A stretch of 64,000 nt of DNA from Microbacterium marinilacus (GCF_019753765.1 NZ_JAIJZW010000003.1:364751-428750); one strand, 5' to 3'. Numbered from the stretch's first letter, positions 42,579 to 52,580 are shown. Made by a program: numbers and translations. The notes: generated by a model not told the origin, from the sequence alone.

Positions 42579-43352
42579 GTGACTGCCGGGGCCCCCATCA
42601 CGGGCACGACCACGCGGCGTGAGCGGCGCCGCGTCCGGCGGCGCGGCCGGGCGACCGTCGGCAGCGTTCTCGGCGAGATCCTGGTCACGCTCGGGGTCGT
42701 GATGCTGCTCTACGGGGCGTGGCAGCTGTGGATCGGCGACGTGCTGTACGGGGCCTCGCACGGCGCCCAGGCCCAGGAGCTGTCGCGGGAGTGGGCGACG
42801 GCGCCGATCGAGCCGGCGCCCGAGCCGGAGGACGGCGAGGCCGAGCCCGTCGTGCTGCCGCAGCCGGCGGATCGCGAGGTGTTCGGCAACCTCTACGTGC
42901 CGCGGTGGGGCTCGGACTACCGGGTGCCCATCGCCGGAGGGGTCACGCGCGCCGGCACGCTCGACACGATCGGCGTCGGCCACTACCTCGACACCGAGAT
43001 GCCCGGCGAGGTCGGCAACTTCGGCCTCGCCGCTCACCGCACCACCTTCGGCAAGCCCTTCGCCGACCTGCAGAACCTGCGGGTCGGCGATCCGATCGTG
43101 ATCGAGACGGAGGCCGGCTGGTACACCTACCGCTTCCGCACCCTCGAGTACGTGCAGCCGGACGAGTACGAGGTGCTGGCGGACGTGCCGCAGGCGCCCG
43201 ACGTCGAGCCGGGGGAGCGCTACATCACGATGACCAGCTGCTCGCCGCGCTTCTCGCTCGCCGAGCGCATCGTCGCGTACGGCGTCTTCGAGTCGTTCCT
43301 GCCGCGCGCCGCCGACGCGGCCCCGCCCGCCCTGACCGAGGAGCTGATCTGA
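42579..43352 (+). CDS. class E sortase
   Basis: A 257-residue membrane-anchored transpeptidase. After a basic start and one helix (ILVTLGVVMLLYGAWQLWI) comes the sortase barrel with His153 (LAAHRTTFG), Cys221 (MTSCSPRFS) and Arg230. Class E enzymes join LAxTG-type proteins to peptidoglycan in high-GC Gram-positives. The GTG start lies 35 bases from the divergent crgA start. Its stop overlaps the next small gene. Confidence 0.92.
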   Translation: MTAGAPITGTTTRRERRRVRRRGRATVGSVLGEILVTLGVVMLLYGAWQLWIGDVLYGASHGAQAQELSREWATAPIEPAPEPEDGEAEPVVLPQPADREVFGNLYVPRWGSDYRVPIAGGVTRAGTLDTIGVGHYLDTEMPGEVGNFGLAAHRTTFGKPFADLQNLRVGDPIVIETEAGWYTYRFRTLEYVQPDEYEVLADVPQAPDVEPGERYITMTSCSPRFSLAERIVAYGVFESFLPRAADAAPPALTEELI

Positions 43353-43507
43353 TGTACGCGGCGCTCTGGCGGCTGCTGCCCGGTCCGTGGTGGCTGCGCA
43401 TGCTGATCCTGCTCGCGATGCTCGCGGCCGTCCTCTACTGGCTGTTCGTGTACGTGTACCCGTGGGTGGCGATGACGTTCGTCCCCGACGAGGTCACCGT
43501 GCAGTAG
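43352..43507 (+). CDS. small single-helix membrane protein
   Basis: A 51-residue protein whose ATG overlaps the sortase stop. Its middle is one long hydrophobic segment (MLILLAMLAAVLYWLFVYVYPWV), with an aromatic-rich start and the tail TFVPDEVTVQ outside. Similar short proteins follow sortase E genes in related genomes (general knowledge). It ends 17 bases from the convergent pknB stop. The role is unknown; it could assist the sortase. Confidence 0.75.
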   Translation: MYAALWRLLPGPWWLRMLILLAMLAAVLYWLFVYVYPWVAMTFVPDEVTVQ

Positions 43508-43524
43508 GGCCGGGACGGCCTGCG

Positions 43525-45285
43525 TCAGTCGCCGCTGCCGTCGCCCGCGCAGACGCGCAGAGTGACGGTCGAGTGGACCGGGACGTCGCCGACCTGCACC
43601 TGCTGCGAGACCGTCCGAGGATCGGAGGCGCGGCAGCCGTCGTCCTCCTCCACGTCGACGGTGAGCCCCTGGTTCTCGAGCTGCTGCGTCGCGGCATCGA
43701 GCGTGAAGCCCTGCGTGTCGGTGATCGTCACGCGTCCGGACGCCACCGTCAGGTTCACCGTCGACCCCTTCGCGACCTCGTCGCCCTCGCTCACGTCGTC
43801 GCCGTCGACCTGTGCCGACATCACCATCCCGCTCTCGAGGCTTGCATCGTTCACCGGCGTGATCGAGCCGAGCACGAGATCCGCCTCGTCGATCGCGGTC
43901 CGTGCGTCCTGCTCCTTGAGGCCCTCCAGCTGGGGCACCTCGATCGTCTCGACGCCCTCCGAGACGATGACCGTCACCTCGCTGTCGGGCGTCACCGACT
44001 CGCCGGAGGCGGGCTCGGTGCGGATCACGACGCCCTCCTCGACGGTGTCGCTCGGCTCGCCCTCCTGATCGGCGACGAGATCCTCGGACTCCAGATCCTC
44101 CACCGCGCGCTCGTACGTCATCCCCGACACGTCGGGCACGATCCGCGCGGTATCGGGGACCCCGCTGGGGCGGGGGATCGACACGACCCAGAACAGCACC
44201 GACGCGACGAGCACCGCCAGCAGGGCGACGCCCGCCCAGATCCACGCCACCGGCGGCCCGGACTGCGTGCGCGGGGTGCTGTTGTCGGTGGAGAGCTGCC
44301 GCAGCGATCGGGCGGTCTCCGCCGCCTGGCGGGGATTCGCGCCGTACAGCTCGCTCGTCAGCGCGCCGAGCTCGCGCTTCGACGGGGCCTTGCCGTCCGA
44401 GGCCGCGTCGAGGGCGGTGCGGAAGGACGCCGCATCCGGGAAGCGCTGGTAGGGGTCCTTCGCGAGCGCGCGCAGCACGACCGGATCGAAGGCCTTGGGG
44501 GAGCTCTCGTTGACCTCCGAGGGCGTGCCGGGCTTCTCGCTGACGTGCTGGTACGCGACCGCGACCGGCGAGTCGCCGCGGAACGGCGGGCGCCCGGTGA
44601 GCAACTCGTAGAGCACGATGCCCGTGGAGTAGACGTCGGCGCGCGCGTCGACCGGCTCGCCCTTCGCCTGCTCGGGGGAGAAGTAGGCGGCCGTGCCGAG
44701 GATCGTGGTGGTCTCGGCGACCGTCGACGAGGTGTCGGACACGGCCCGGGCGATCCCGAAGTCCATCACCTTCACCTGCCCGGCGTCGGTGACCATGACG
44801 TTGCCCGGCTTGATGTCGCGGTGGACGACCCCCGCGCGGTGCGAGTACTCCAGCGCCTCGAGGATGCCGTCGACGTAGCGCACCGCGTCGGCGGGGGGCA
44901 CGGGGCCGCGGGCGATGATCTCCTTCAGCAGCGTGCCGTGCACGAGCTCCATCACGATGAAGGGGATGGGCCGCTCGCCGTTGGCGTCGGCGGCGACGTC
45001 CTCGCCCGCGTCGAACACGCGCACGATGGCCTGGTTCGCCATGCGGGACGCGGCCTGGGCCTCGAGGCGGAACCGCGTGCGGAAGCCGGTGTCGCCCGCC
45101 AGGTCTCGCTTGAGGATCTTGATCGCGACGTCGCGCCCGAGGGTCTGATCGTAGCCGCGGTAGACGCTCGCCATGCCGCCGCGGCCGATCAGCTCGCCGA
45201 CGCGGTAGCGCCCGGCGAGCACGCGCGCGTCGACGGCGCGATCGCTCTCGCGAAGCGCGTCATCGGTGTGCGACTCGTCGGTCAT
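43525..45285 (-). CDS. pknB: Ser/Thr protein kinase with PASTA repeats, PknB type
   Basis: A 586-residue receptor kinase. The kinase domain is about residues 27-290, with GRGGMASVYRG, AIKILKR, VVHRDIKPGN and VMDFGIARA. A membrane helix (AGVALLAVLVASVLFWVV) follows, then three PASTA domains (starting near RIVPDVSGM, TIEVPQLEGL and VTITDTQGF). PASTA domains bind peptidoglycan fragments or lipid II, and the kinase controls cell-wall synthesis and division. It is the last gene of the fhaA-fhaB-pstP-rodA-pbpA-pknA-pknB cluster, 57 bases after pknA. Confidence 0.95.
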   Translation of the reverse strand: MTDESHTDDALRESDRAVDARVLAGRYRVGELIGRGGMASVYRGYDQTLGRDVAIKILKRDLAGDTGFRTRFRLEAQAASRMANQAIVRVFDAGEDVAADANGERPIPFIVMELVHGTLLKEIIARGPVPPADAVRYVDGILEALEYSHRAGVVHRDIKPGNVMVTDAGQVKVMDFGIARAVSDTSSTVAETTTILGTAAYFSPEQAKGEPVDARADVYSTGIVLYELLTGRPPFRGDSPVAVAYQHVSEKPGTPSEVNESSPKAFDPVVLRALAKDPYQRFPDAASFRTALDAASDGKAPSKRELGALTSELYGANPRQAAETARSLRQLSTDNSTPRTQSGPPVAWIWAGVALLAVLVASVLFWVVSIPRPSGVPDTARIVPDVSGMTYERAVEDLESEDLVADQEGEPSDTVEEGVVIRTEPASGESVTPDSEVTVIVSEGVETIEVPQLEGLKEQDARTAIDEADLVLGSITPVNDASLESGMVMSAQVDGDDVSEGDEVAKGSTVNLTVASGRVTITDTQGFTLDAATQQLENQGLTVDVEEDDGCRASDPRTVSQQVQVGDVPVHSTVTLRVCAGDGSGD

Positions 45286-45342
45286 CCCTCATCCCCCCGG
45301 ATCAACGGCGCGGTCGGCGGGAGCGGATGCTCCCCGCGGCCG

Positions 45343-47151
45343 TCAGTCGTTGCCCCCGTCGCTGCTGCCCGCGTCGGGCGACTCCGTCTCGGGCGTCGCG
45401 GCGACGATCGGCACCGACGTGGACGCGGACGACGCGGACGTGCGAGGGTCGGCGCCGTCGATGCCGCACAGAGCGGCGTATGCCGCAGTCGCCTCTGAGC
45501 CCGCGGAAGCATCCGTGATGATCACGGTGCGTGTGGTCGAAGCACCCGTCGTGAGCGTCGTGCCACCGCCTTGCTCGAAGGTCGCGTTCTCGACCGTGAC
45601 GGTGTAGCCGATGAGGTTCGGGGCCGCATCTGGGCAGGTATAGGCCGGCCAGCTGAGCGTGTTCCGCTGCCCCGGGCGCGCCTCCGACACGGGCTGATCG
45701 CTACGTGTGAACGTCGGCGCCGCGCTCGGCGCCTCGAACTCGGGCACCGCGTCGTAGTACTGCGCCGAGATCTCGCGGCCCTCCGGCACGAAGCCGCGCG
45801 GGCTGACCTGGTAGACGAGGCCCTCCTGCGTGAGGTCGGGGGCCTGGCTGCCGGCCTCGCACGTCCAGCTGAACTCGCCCGCGGCGGTCAGCGTCGCGAG
45901 GGCGTCGTCGCACGTGCGGCCGGTCAGGCGGAGCTCGTCGATGTTCACGGCCGTCGCCGACGGCGAGGGCTCGGGCGACTCGCTCGGGGTCTCGGAGGCC
46001 GACGGCCTCGCGGAGCTCGGCGGCGCCGACGACGGCGTCTCCTCTCCGGGCCCGAACAGGTCGTCGCCGAACAGGGCGACCACGGTCCCGCCGAGCACGA
46101 CGAGCAGCAGCACGACCAGCGCCACGAGCGGCCACGTCCACGGGCTGCGCTTCTTCTTCTTGTCCTTGGGCTGCTCGGCGGCGGACGCGCCGTCGACCGG
46201 CACGGGCGTGGTGCGCGGCAGGATGCGGGTGGCGCTGTCCGATCCCGAGGAGAGCAGCTTCGTGAACTCGTCGTCGCCCGACAGGGCGGTGCCGGCGGCG
46301 ATGGCAGGGACCGCTGCGGCCGCCGCCGCGACGTCGCCGCGACGCAGGGCGTTCGCGGCGCGCGCGACCACGGCGGCGGACGCCGGACGGTCCTCGGTCT
46401 TCTTCGCGATCATCGCGAGCACGAGGTTGCGCACGGGCTCCGGCACGTCGTCCGGCAGCGGCGGCGGCTGCTCGTTGATCTGCGCCATCGCGATCGCGAC
46501 CTGCGACTCGCCCGTGAACGGCCGGCGGCCGGCCAGGCTCTCGTACGCGACGATGCCGAGCGAGTAGATGTCGGTCGCCGGAGAGGCCGGGTGCCCCGAC
46601 GCCTGCTCGGGCGACAGGTACTGCACGGTGCCCATCACCTGGCCGGTGGCGGTCAGCGGCACCTGGTCGGCGATGCGCGCGATGCCGAAGTCGGTGATCT
46701 TGACGCGGCCGTCGGGCGTGATGAGCAGGTTGCCGGGCTTGATGTCGCGGTGCACGAGACCGGCGGCGTGAGCGGCCTGCAGCGCCGAGGCGGTCTGCGC
46801 CACGATGTCGAGCGTGCGCTCGGGCGAGAGCTTGTTCTCGCGCTCGAGGATCGTCGACAGCGCCTCGCCGGGCACGAGCTCCATCACGAGGAACGCGGAG
46901 CCGTTCTCCTCGCCGTAGTCGAAGACGCTCGCGATGCCCTCGTGGTTGACGAGCGCGGCGTGGCGGGCCTCGGCACGGAAGCGCTCCAGGAAGCCCGGAT
47001 CCCCCATGTACTCGTCCTTGAGGATCTTGATGGCGACGGTACGACCGATGACGTGGTCGGTCGCCTCCCACACCTCGCCCATGCCGCCGATCGCGATCCG
47101 CGAGTTCAGCTCGTAGCGGCCACCGAAAGACACACCCTGTGTTGGCCTCAT
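45343..47151 (-). CDS. pknA: Ser/Thr protein kinase, PknA type
   Basis: A 602-residue membrane kinase. The kinase domain is residues 13-270, with IGGMGEVWEA, AIKILKDE, LVHRDIKPGN and ITDFGIARI. The membrane helix is WPLVALVVLLLVVLGGTVVALF. The outside part starts with a Ser/Pro-rich linker (PSSAPPSSARPSASETPSES) and contains a Cys-bearing, PASTA-like module, longer than in mycobacterial PknA. The ATG overlaps the pbpA stop. It acts with PknB on division and wall enzymes. Confidence 0.93.
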   Translation of the reverse strand: MRPTQGVSFGGRYELNSRIAIGGMGEVWEATDHVIGRTVAIKILKDEYMGDPGFLERFRAEARHAALVNHEGIASVFDYGEENGSAFLVMELVPGEALSTILERENKLSPERTLDIVAQTASALQAAHAAGLVHRDIKPGNLLITPDGRVKITDFGIARIADQVPLTATGQVMGTVQYLSPEQASGHPASPATDIYSLGIVAYESLAGRRPFTGESQVAIAMAQINEQPPPLPDDVPEPVRNLVLAMIAKKTEDRPASAAVVARAANALRRGDVAAAAAAVPAIAAGTALSGDDEFTKLLSSGSDSATRILPRTTPVPVDGASAAEQPKDKKKKRSPWTWPLVALVVLLLVVLGGTVVALFGDDLFGPGEETPSSAPPSSARPSASETPSESPEPSPSATAVNIDELRLTGRTCDDALATLTAAGEFSWTCEAGSQAPDLTQEGLVYQVSPRGFVPEGREISAQYYDAVPEFEAPSAAPTFTRSDQPVSEARPGQRNTLSWPAYTCPDAAPNLIGYTVTVENATFEQGGGTTLTTGASTTRTVIITDASAGSEATAAYAALCGIDGADPRTSASSASTSVPIVAATPETESPDAGSSDGGND

Positions 47152-48608
47152 CTGCTCAGCACCGCCTCCATGACCTTCTTCGCGATCGGCGCCGCGATCG
47201 TGTTCCCGCTGCCCGACTGACCCTGTCCGCCACCGTCTTCGACGACCACGGCGACGGCGATCTCGGGGTCATCTGCCGGCGCGAATCCGGTGAACCAGAG
47301 CGTGTACGGCTCGTCGCCGCCGTTCTCCGCGGTGCCCGTCTTCCCGGCCACATCGACGCCGTCTATTCTTGCACCCGATGCGGCGCCATCCTGGACGTTC
47401 GCCACCATCATGGACGTGAGCAGCTCGGCCAGGTCGGCGTCGACGGCCTGACCGAACTCGGACGGCGAGAAGCTCTGCTGCACCGACAGGTCGACACCGA
47501 CGATCTCGTCCACCATGTACGGGTTCATGACCGTGCCGCCGTTGGCGATGCCGGCGGAGACCATCGCGATCTGCAGGGGCGTCGCCGTGAGCTGGCCCTG
47601 GCCGAAGCCGGTCAGCGCGACCTGCGCGTCCGAGTCGAGCACGTCGGGGTAGCTCGACGGCGTCGCGGCCAGCGGCGTCGAGAACTCGTGGTTGAAGCCG
47701 AAGCGCTCGGCCATCTCGCGGATGGGCTCGTCTCCCAGCTCGACCGCCAGCTCGGCGAACGGCACGTTGCAGCTCAGGCGCAGGGCGTCGGCGATCGACA
47801 CGGTGTCGCCGCCGCCGCAGGTGCCGCCGTTGGCGTTGTGGACCGTGTTCGAGGACTGCGGCAGCCGGTAGCTCGACGGGTTCGGCAGCTCGGAGTCCTC
47901 GTCGTAGTCGCCGGAGGCCAGCGCGGCCGCGGCGACGACCACCTTGAAGGTGGATCCCGGCGGGTTCAGGTCGCCGGCGATCGCCCGGTTCTGCAGCGGC
48001 TGCGAGGCGTCGGCCAGCAGACCGTCGTACGCGGTGTTGGTCCCCTCGCTGTCGTGCTGCGCGAGCGAGTTGGCGTCGTAGCCGGGCGTCGAGACCATCG
48101 CCAGGATGCGTCCGGTGTCGGGCTCGATCGCGAGCACGGCGCCCGTCAGGCCGGCGAGGGCGTCGTAGGCGGCCTGCTGCACGGCCGGATCCAGGCTGAG
48201 CATCACGTTCGACCCGCGGGGCGGCTGCCCCGTGACGATCTGGTCGAGCCGGGAGAAGAACGCCGAGCCCGCGGTGCCCGCGAGCTCCTGTCCCATCACG
48301 CGCTCGATGCCGTCGGCCGACTGCAGCACGGGGTTCAGGTAGCCGGTGATGTGCGACCACATGGGCGAGTCGAGGTACTCGCGCTGCCACGCGTACAGGT
48401 CCTCGCTCGGCACCGACGTCGCGATCTCGCTGTCGCCGGCGACGATGGCGCCGCGCTGCGTCTCGTAGCTGTCGAACAGGGTGCGGCGGTTCTGCGGCAT
48501 GTCCGCCAGTGTGTTCGCCTGCAGCACCTGGATGACGCTCGTCGAGGCGAACAGCGCCAGGAACATGAACAGCACGATGATGCTGAGCCTGCGCAGCTCC
48601 TTGGTCAT
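47148..48608 (-). CDS. pbpA: penicillin-binding protein PbpA (class B)
   Basis: A 486-residue D,D-transpeptidase. It has a short N-terminal membrane helix (IIVLFMFLALFASTSVI), a dimerisation region, and the penicillin-binding domain with Ser219-x-x-Lys222 (PPGSTFKV), the SCN motif (LSCNV) and KTG (AGKTGTAE). It crosslinks peptidoglycan with RodA/FtsW. The ATG overlaps the rodA stop and its own stop overlaps pknA. Confidence 0.95.
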   Translation of the reverse strand: MTKELRRLSIIVLFMFLALFASTSVIQVLQANTLADMPQNRRTLFDSYETQRGAIVAGDSEIATSVPSEDLYAWQREYLDSPMWSHITGYLNPVLQSADGIERVMGQELAGTAGSAFFSRLDQIVTGQPPRGSNVMLSLDPAVQQAAYDALAGLTGAVLAIEPDTGRILAMVSTPGYDANSLAQHDSEGTNTAYDGLLADASQPLQNRAIAGDLNPPGSTFKVVVAAAALASGDYDEDSELPNPSSYRLPQSSNTVHNANGGTCGGGDTVSIADALRLSCNVPFAELAVELGDEPIREMAERFGFNHEFSTPLAATPSSYPDVLDSDAQVALTGFGQGQLTATPLQIAMVSAGIANGGTVMNPYMVDEIVGVDLSVQQSFSPSEFGQAVDADLAELLTSMMVANVQDGAASGARIDGVDVAGKTGTAENGGDEPYTLWFTGFAPADDPEIAVAVVVEDGGGQGQSGSGNTIAAPIAKKVMEAVLSR

Positions 48609-49993
48609 CCGATCACCGCCCTGGGCTGCTGGCGCACCGCGTCGCTGATGCGGAGGATGATGGCCACGATGAACCAGTTGGCCAGCAGGGAAGACCCGCC
48701 CGCCGCCAGGAACGGCGTCGTCAGGCCGGTCAGCGGGATCAGCCGGGTCACGCCGCCGACCATGATGAACACCTGCAGCGCGAGCGTGAACGACAGCGCC
48801 ACCGCGAGCAGCCGGCCGAAGTCGTCCTGCCCGGCCATGCCGATGCGCAGGCCGCGCGCGACGAACACGAGGTACAGGCACAGCACCGCGAAGACGCCGA
48901 CGAGGCCGATCTCCTCGCCGAGGCTCGGGATGATGTAGTCGCTCTGCGACACCGGGGTCAGGTAGGGACGTCCGAGGCCCCAGCCGGTGCCCAGCAGCCC
49001 CCCGTGCGCGAGGCCGAAGATGCCGTTGACGAGCTGGAAGCTGGTGCCGTCGTACAGGTCCGGGTCGAAGGCGCCGAGCCACGCGTCGAACCGGCCGCGC
49101 ACATAGGGCAGCACGTACGACGCGGCGACCGCGCCGCCGACGGCGAGCAGCACACCGATCAGCACCCAGCCCGTCTTGCCCGTGGCGACGTACAGCGTGG
49201 CCACGAACATGCCGAAGATCAGCAGCCCGGTGCCCAGGTCGCGCTGGAGCACGATGATGACCATCGACACCAGCCAGATGACCAGCAGCGGGCCGAACTC
49301 GCGGGCGCGGGGGAACGTGAATCCGAGGAACCGCCGCCCGGTCGACGTCAGGCTCTCGCGGGTGCGCACGAGGTAGCCCGCGAAGAAGATCGCGAGGCAG
49401 ATCTTGGCGATCTCGCCGGGCTGGAAGTTGATGCCGCCGATGGAGATCCACACGGCGGCGTTGCCGCCGCCGTTGAGGAACGGGATGAACGGCAGCACGA
49501 GCAGCAGCACGCCGGTGAAGCCGAAGATGTAGGTGTAGCGGAACAGCACCCGGTAGTTGCCGAGCGCCCACACGAGCGCGGCGGCGGCCACGACGGAGAT
49601 GCCGGTGTAGATCATCTGCTTCGTGCCGCCGGCGGGGTCCACGCAGCGCGCGCCGCCCACGCACTCGTCCAGGGAGAGCCCCAGGCGGTAGATCATGGCG
49701 ATCCCGAGGCCCGTCAGCAGCGTGGCGATGGGCACGACGAACGGGTCGGCCTGTGGCGCGCGCAGGCGCAGCACGACGTGCAGGGCGAGCACCAGGACGG
49801 CGAGCACGCCCTCGGCGATCAGCACTCCCGCGTCGATCCGCCCCAGCTGGCCGAGCTGCGACAGCACGAGCGCGCCCATGCTCACGGCGATCGCGAACAG
49901 CAGCAGGCCCAGCTCGCGGTTGCGCAGCGGCTGCGGCTGGCGCACCTTTCGCAGGGCCTTCAGCACGGCGGTGTCGGCGGCGACGTCGGTCAT
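48605..49993 (-). CDS. rodA: SEDS-family peptidoglycan polymerase RodA/FtsW
   Basis: A 462-residue polytopic membrane protein with about 12 helices. Family marks are INFQPGEIAKICLAIFFAGYL, VLQRDLGTGLLIFGMF, NGIFGLAHGGLLGTGWGLG, the catalytic Asp region SQSDYIIPSLGEEIGLVG, and TPFLAAGGSSLLANW. It polymerises lipid II with the PbpA it is coupled to. Start ATG overlaps the pstP stop. Confidence 0.95.
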   Translation of the reverse strand: MTDVAADTAVLKALRKVRQPQPLRNRELGLLLFAIAVSMGALVLSQLGQLGRIDAGVLIAEGVLAVLVLALHVVLRLRAPQADPFVVPIATLLTGLGIAMIYRLGLSLDECVGGARCVDPAGGTKQMIYTGISVVAAAALVWALGNYRVLFRYTYIFGFTGVLLLVLPFIPFLNGGGNAAVWISIGGINFQPGEIAKICLAIFFAGYLVRTRESLTSTGRRFLGFTFPRAREFGPLLVIWLVSMVIIVLQRDLGTGLLIFGMFVATLYVATGKTGWVLIGVLLAVGGAVAASYVLPYVRGRFDAWLGAFDPDLYDGTSFQLVNGIFGLAHGGLLGTGWGLGRPYLTPVSQSDYIIPSLGEEIGLVGVFAVLCLYLVFVARGLRIGMAGQDDFGRLLAVALSFTLALQVFIMVGGVTRLIPLTGLTTPFLAAGGSSLLANWFIVAIILRISDAVRQQPRAVIG

Positions 49994-51312
49994 TCGCCCC
50001 CTCCCTCGGTGGCCTCGGGTGTGGGCGTGCCGGTCGGCGTCGGACTCTCGGCGGGGTCGGGCTCGTCGGCCTCGCTCGGCGAGACCATCGCGCTCAGCCG
50101 GTCGACGATCGCCTCGGCGTCCGAGAGCGAGCGGGCGCTGATCGTGCGCTCCACCTGACCGCGATAGTAGGTCGACAGGTCGGCGAGCAGGATGCCCGTG
50201 TCCTGGTGCACCGACGAGAACGTGACCGGCCCCACCGACTGCTGGATGCCCTGGTAGATCACGACGCTGTCGTCGTCGGCTCCGACGTAGTACCGCGTCT
50301 GCGTCCAGTTGTAGAACACCGCGAAGCCCGCCGCGACGACCGCCAGCACGAGCACGAGCATGGCGATCCAGCCGACCCGCCGTCGGCCTGCGCGCCGCCG
50401 GTCCTCTTGGATCAGCTCCTCGAGATATTCGGGCTCCGGCTCGAAGTGGGTGGGCTCGTTGGCCGCCTGGCGGCCGGGGTGCAACCAGCCCGCCGACAGC
50501 AGGGCGCGCCCGGTGATGGCGGGCACCTTGACGCCCTGGGGGTTGGACGCCGAGCCCACGATGGTCGCCGTGCCGCTCACGAGGGGATGCTGCCCGCCCA
50601 CGTCGACCATGACGATCGTGACGTTGTCGGGGGCGCCGCCGTCCAGGGCGTACTTCAGCAGGATGTCCGCGGTGCGCCCGGGGGGCAGCCCCAGCTTGAG
50701 CGCCTTCTGGATGTGGGTCTCGTCGACGACGCCGCTGAGGCCGTCGGAGCACAGCAGCCAGCGGTCCCCGGGACGCGTCGGCATGATGAACGTGTCGATC
50801 TCGGGGTCGGGATCCATGTCGCCCAGCACGCGCATCAGCACGGAGCGGCGAGGGTGGTACCGGGCCTCCTCCGGCGTGATGCGGCCCGAGTCGACCAGGC
50901 GCTGCACGAACGTGTGGTCGGTCGTGATCTGGGTGAGCGCGCCGTCGCGCCACAGGTAGATCCGCGAGTCGCCGATGTGGGCGATGACGGCGTACTCGTC
51001 CACCATCGCGATCGCGCTGACGGTGGTCCCGAGGCCCGCGAGCTCGGGACGTCGCCCCACGAGCTGGATCAGGTCGCCCGCCGTCGAGCTGATCGTCTCG
51101 CGCAGCGTGGTCTCCGCGTCCTCCGGGGAGGGGTAGACGTGGTCGAGCTCCTGCAGCGTGTTCACGGCGACGCTGGAGGCGACGTCGCCGCCCGCGTGGC
51201 CGCCCATGCCGTCGGCCACGACGAACAGGTTCGAGCCGGCGTAGCCCGAGTCCTGGTTGTTCGACCGCACCTTCCCGGTATGGGAGATGGCGGCACTCGA
51301 TCCCACGAACAT
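49990..51312 (-). CDS. pstP: PP2C-type Ser/Thr phosphatase PstP
   Basis: A 440-residue membrane phosphatase. The PP2C domain (1-240) carries NNQDSGY, VVADGMGGHAGGD, IGDSRIYL, SDGLSGVV and DNVTIVMVD, the metal-binding Asp set. A helix (IAMLVLVLAVVAAGFAVFY) leads to an outer domain and a Pro/Thr-rich acidic tail. It reverses PknA/PknB phosphorylation. ATG at 51312 lies 12 bases after fhaB. Confidence 0.95.
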   Translation of the reverse strand: MFVGSSAAISHTGKVRSNNQDSGYAGSNLFVVADGMGGHAGGDVASSVAVNTLQELDHVYPSPEDAETTLRETISSTAGDLIQLVGRRPELAGLGTTVSAIAMVDEYAVIAHIGDSRIYLWRDGALTQITTDHTFVQRLVDSGRITPEEARYHPRRSVLMRVLGDMDPDPEIDTFIMPTRPGDRWLLCSDGLSGVVDETHIQKALKLGLPPGRTADILLKYALDGGAPDNVTIVMVDVGGQHPLVSGTATIVGSASNPQGVKVPAITGRALLSAGWLHPGRQAANEPTHFEPEPEYLEELIQEDRRRAGRRRVGWIAMLVLVLAVVAAGFAVFYNWTQTRYYVGADDDSVVIYQGIQQSVGPVTFSSVHQDTGILLADLSTYYRGQVERTISARSLSDAEAIVDRLSAMVSPSEADEPDPAESPTPTGTPTPEATEGGGE

Positions 51313-51324
51313 GACGTCGGGGGC

Positions 51325-51852
51325 TTACTTCCGAAGCTCGAAGGTCGTCGCGCCGACCTTGATCGGCGTGGACGTCTGCACGGCGACGGGGGAGTTCGGC
51401 GACACCCGCACGTCGTCGTGGAAGGTGCCGTTGGTCGAGCCGAGGTCCTGCAGCATCCACTGCTCGCCCCACAGCACGAGACGTGCGTGCTGGCTCGACG
51501 TGTAGTCGTCACGGATCACCAGGCCCGCCTCGCTCGAGCGTCCGATGGTGAGCGAGTCGGTGCCGAGCGGCAGCTCGAGACCGGCCTTCGGGCCCGAGGT
51601 GATGACGATGCGGCTGGCCGTGGTGGTCGTCGCGGGGCCCGCCGGCGCGGCGCTCGGAGCGGGCGCGGGGCGGGCGGCGGGCGCCGGCGCGGCGGCCGCT
51701 TTGGCCGAGCCGCGTGCGCCCTTGGTCTCGGGCATGCGCCGCACCCGCACGCCGAACACGTCGGAGCGCAGGGCGAACACGACGGCGAAGACGAACAGCC
51801 ACAGCAGCAGCAGGAATCCCACCTGCAGGATCAGCAGGGTCAGTTCGCTCAC
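51325..51852 (-). CDS. fhaB: FHA-domain protein FhaB (FipA-like)
   Basis: A 175-residue protein. One N-terminal membrane helix (LLILQVGFLLLLWLFVFAVVF) is followed by a basic linker, an Ala/Pro-rich stretch and a C-terminal FHA domain with LTIGRSSEAGLVIRDDYTSSQHARL and LGSTNGTF, which binds phosphothreonine. It links the kinases to division proteins. The GTG start overlaps the fhaA stop. Confidence 0.93.
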   Translation of the reverse strand: MSELTLLILQVGFLLLLWLFVFAVVFALRSDVFGVRVRRMPETKGARGSAKAAAAPAPAARPAPAPSAAPAGPATTTTASRIVITSGPKAGLELPLGTDSLTIGRSSEAGLVIRDDYTSSQHARLVLWGEQWMLQDLGSTNGTFHDDVRVSPNSPVAVQTSTPIKVGATTFELRK

Positions 51853-52580
51853 GACCAGCCCCCGTCCTGCGGCAGCATGCGTGTGGCGGTGGTGCGCGCC
51901 TCCGGCCCGGAGGGCGCGGCGAGCGGCACGACGTGGAAGACGATGTCGGTGCGTCCGATCGTGATGGTCTGCCCGTCGCTCAGCCCCGCCTGCTTGGTGG
52001 GCGCGCCGTCGAGCTTCGATCCGTTGGTGGAGCCGAGGTCGCGCATCATGGCGCGCTCGCCGTCCCACAGCACCTCGACGTGCGCGCGGCTGGTGCCGGC
52101 GTCGTCGACCGTGATGTCGGCGTCGCTGCCGCGGCCGATCACCGTGCGCGCCTTCACGAGCGGGTGACGGCGGCCGGCGACGTCCACGACCGCTCGCCAC
52201 TCCACACGGCCCTCGGCGGTCGACGAGTCGACCGAGACGGTGCCGGTGGTGATGTCGTCGTCTGCGCGCAGGTCGATGCGCAGCGGCCCCGCGAAGCTGT
52301 AGCCCTGCGACGAGGCGTGGGCGCGCAGCATGGTGTCGAGCTCGGTGACGAGCGCCGACCCGAGGGCCCGCATCCGCTCCTGGTCGGCGGGGCTCAGCGT
52401 GACCGTGAGCTCGTTCGGTACGAGGATGCGGTCACGCGTGACGACAGCCGCCTTCGTGTCGAGCTCGCGGCGCAGCGCTGAGGCGATCTCGACAGGCTGA
52501 ATGCCGCTGCGGAAGGTCTTCGCGAACGCGCGATTGACGGCGCGCTCGAGACCTTGCTCGAAGCTGTCCAGTAGTCCCAC
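51849..52580 (-). CDS. fhaA: FHA-domain protein FhaA with DUF3662 domain
   Basis: A 243-residue protein. The N-terminal DUF3662 domain starts GLLDSFEQGLERAVNRAFAK split at the Glu-Arg, and the C-terminal FHA domain reads TVIGRGSDADITVDDAGTSRAHVEV, DLGSTNGS. GTG at 52580 is chosen since GAGGAGACC lies just before it, and DUF3662 proteins begin at GLLDSFE. It is the first gene of the kinase/wall operon. In mycobacteria FhaA binds PknB targets and the MviN flippase. Confidence 0.93.
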   Translation of the reverse strand: MGLLDSFEQGLERAVNRAFAKTFRSGIQPVEIASALRRELDTKAAVVTRDRILVPNELTVTLSPADQERMRALGSALVTELDTMLRAHASSQGYSFAGPLRIDLRADDDITTGTVSVDSSTAEGRVEWRAVVDVAGRRHPLVKARTVIGRGSDADITVDDAGTSRAHVEVLWDGERAMMRDLGSTNGSKLDGAPTKQAGLSDGQTITIGRTDIVFHVVPLAAPSGPEARTTATRMLPQDGGWS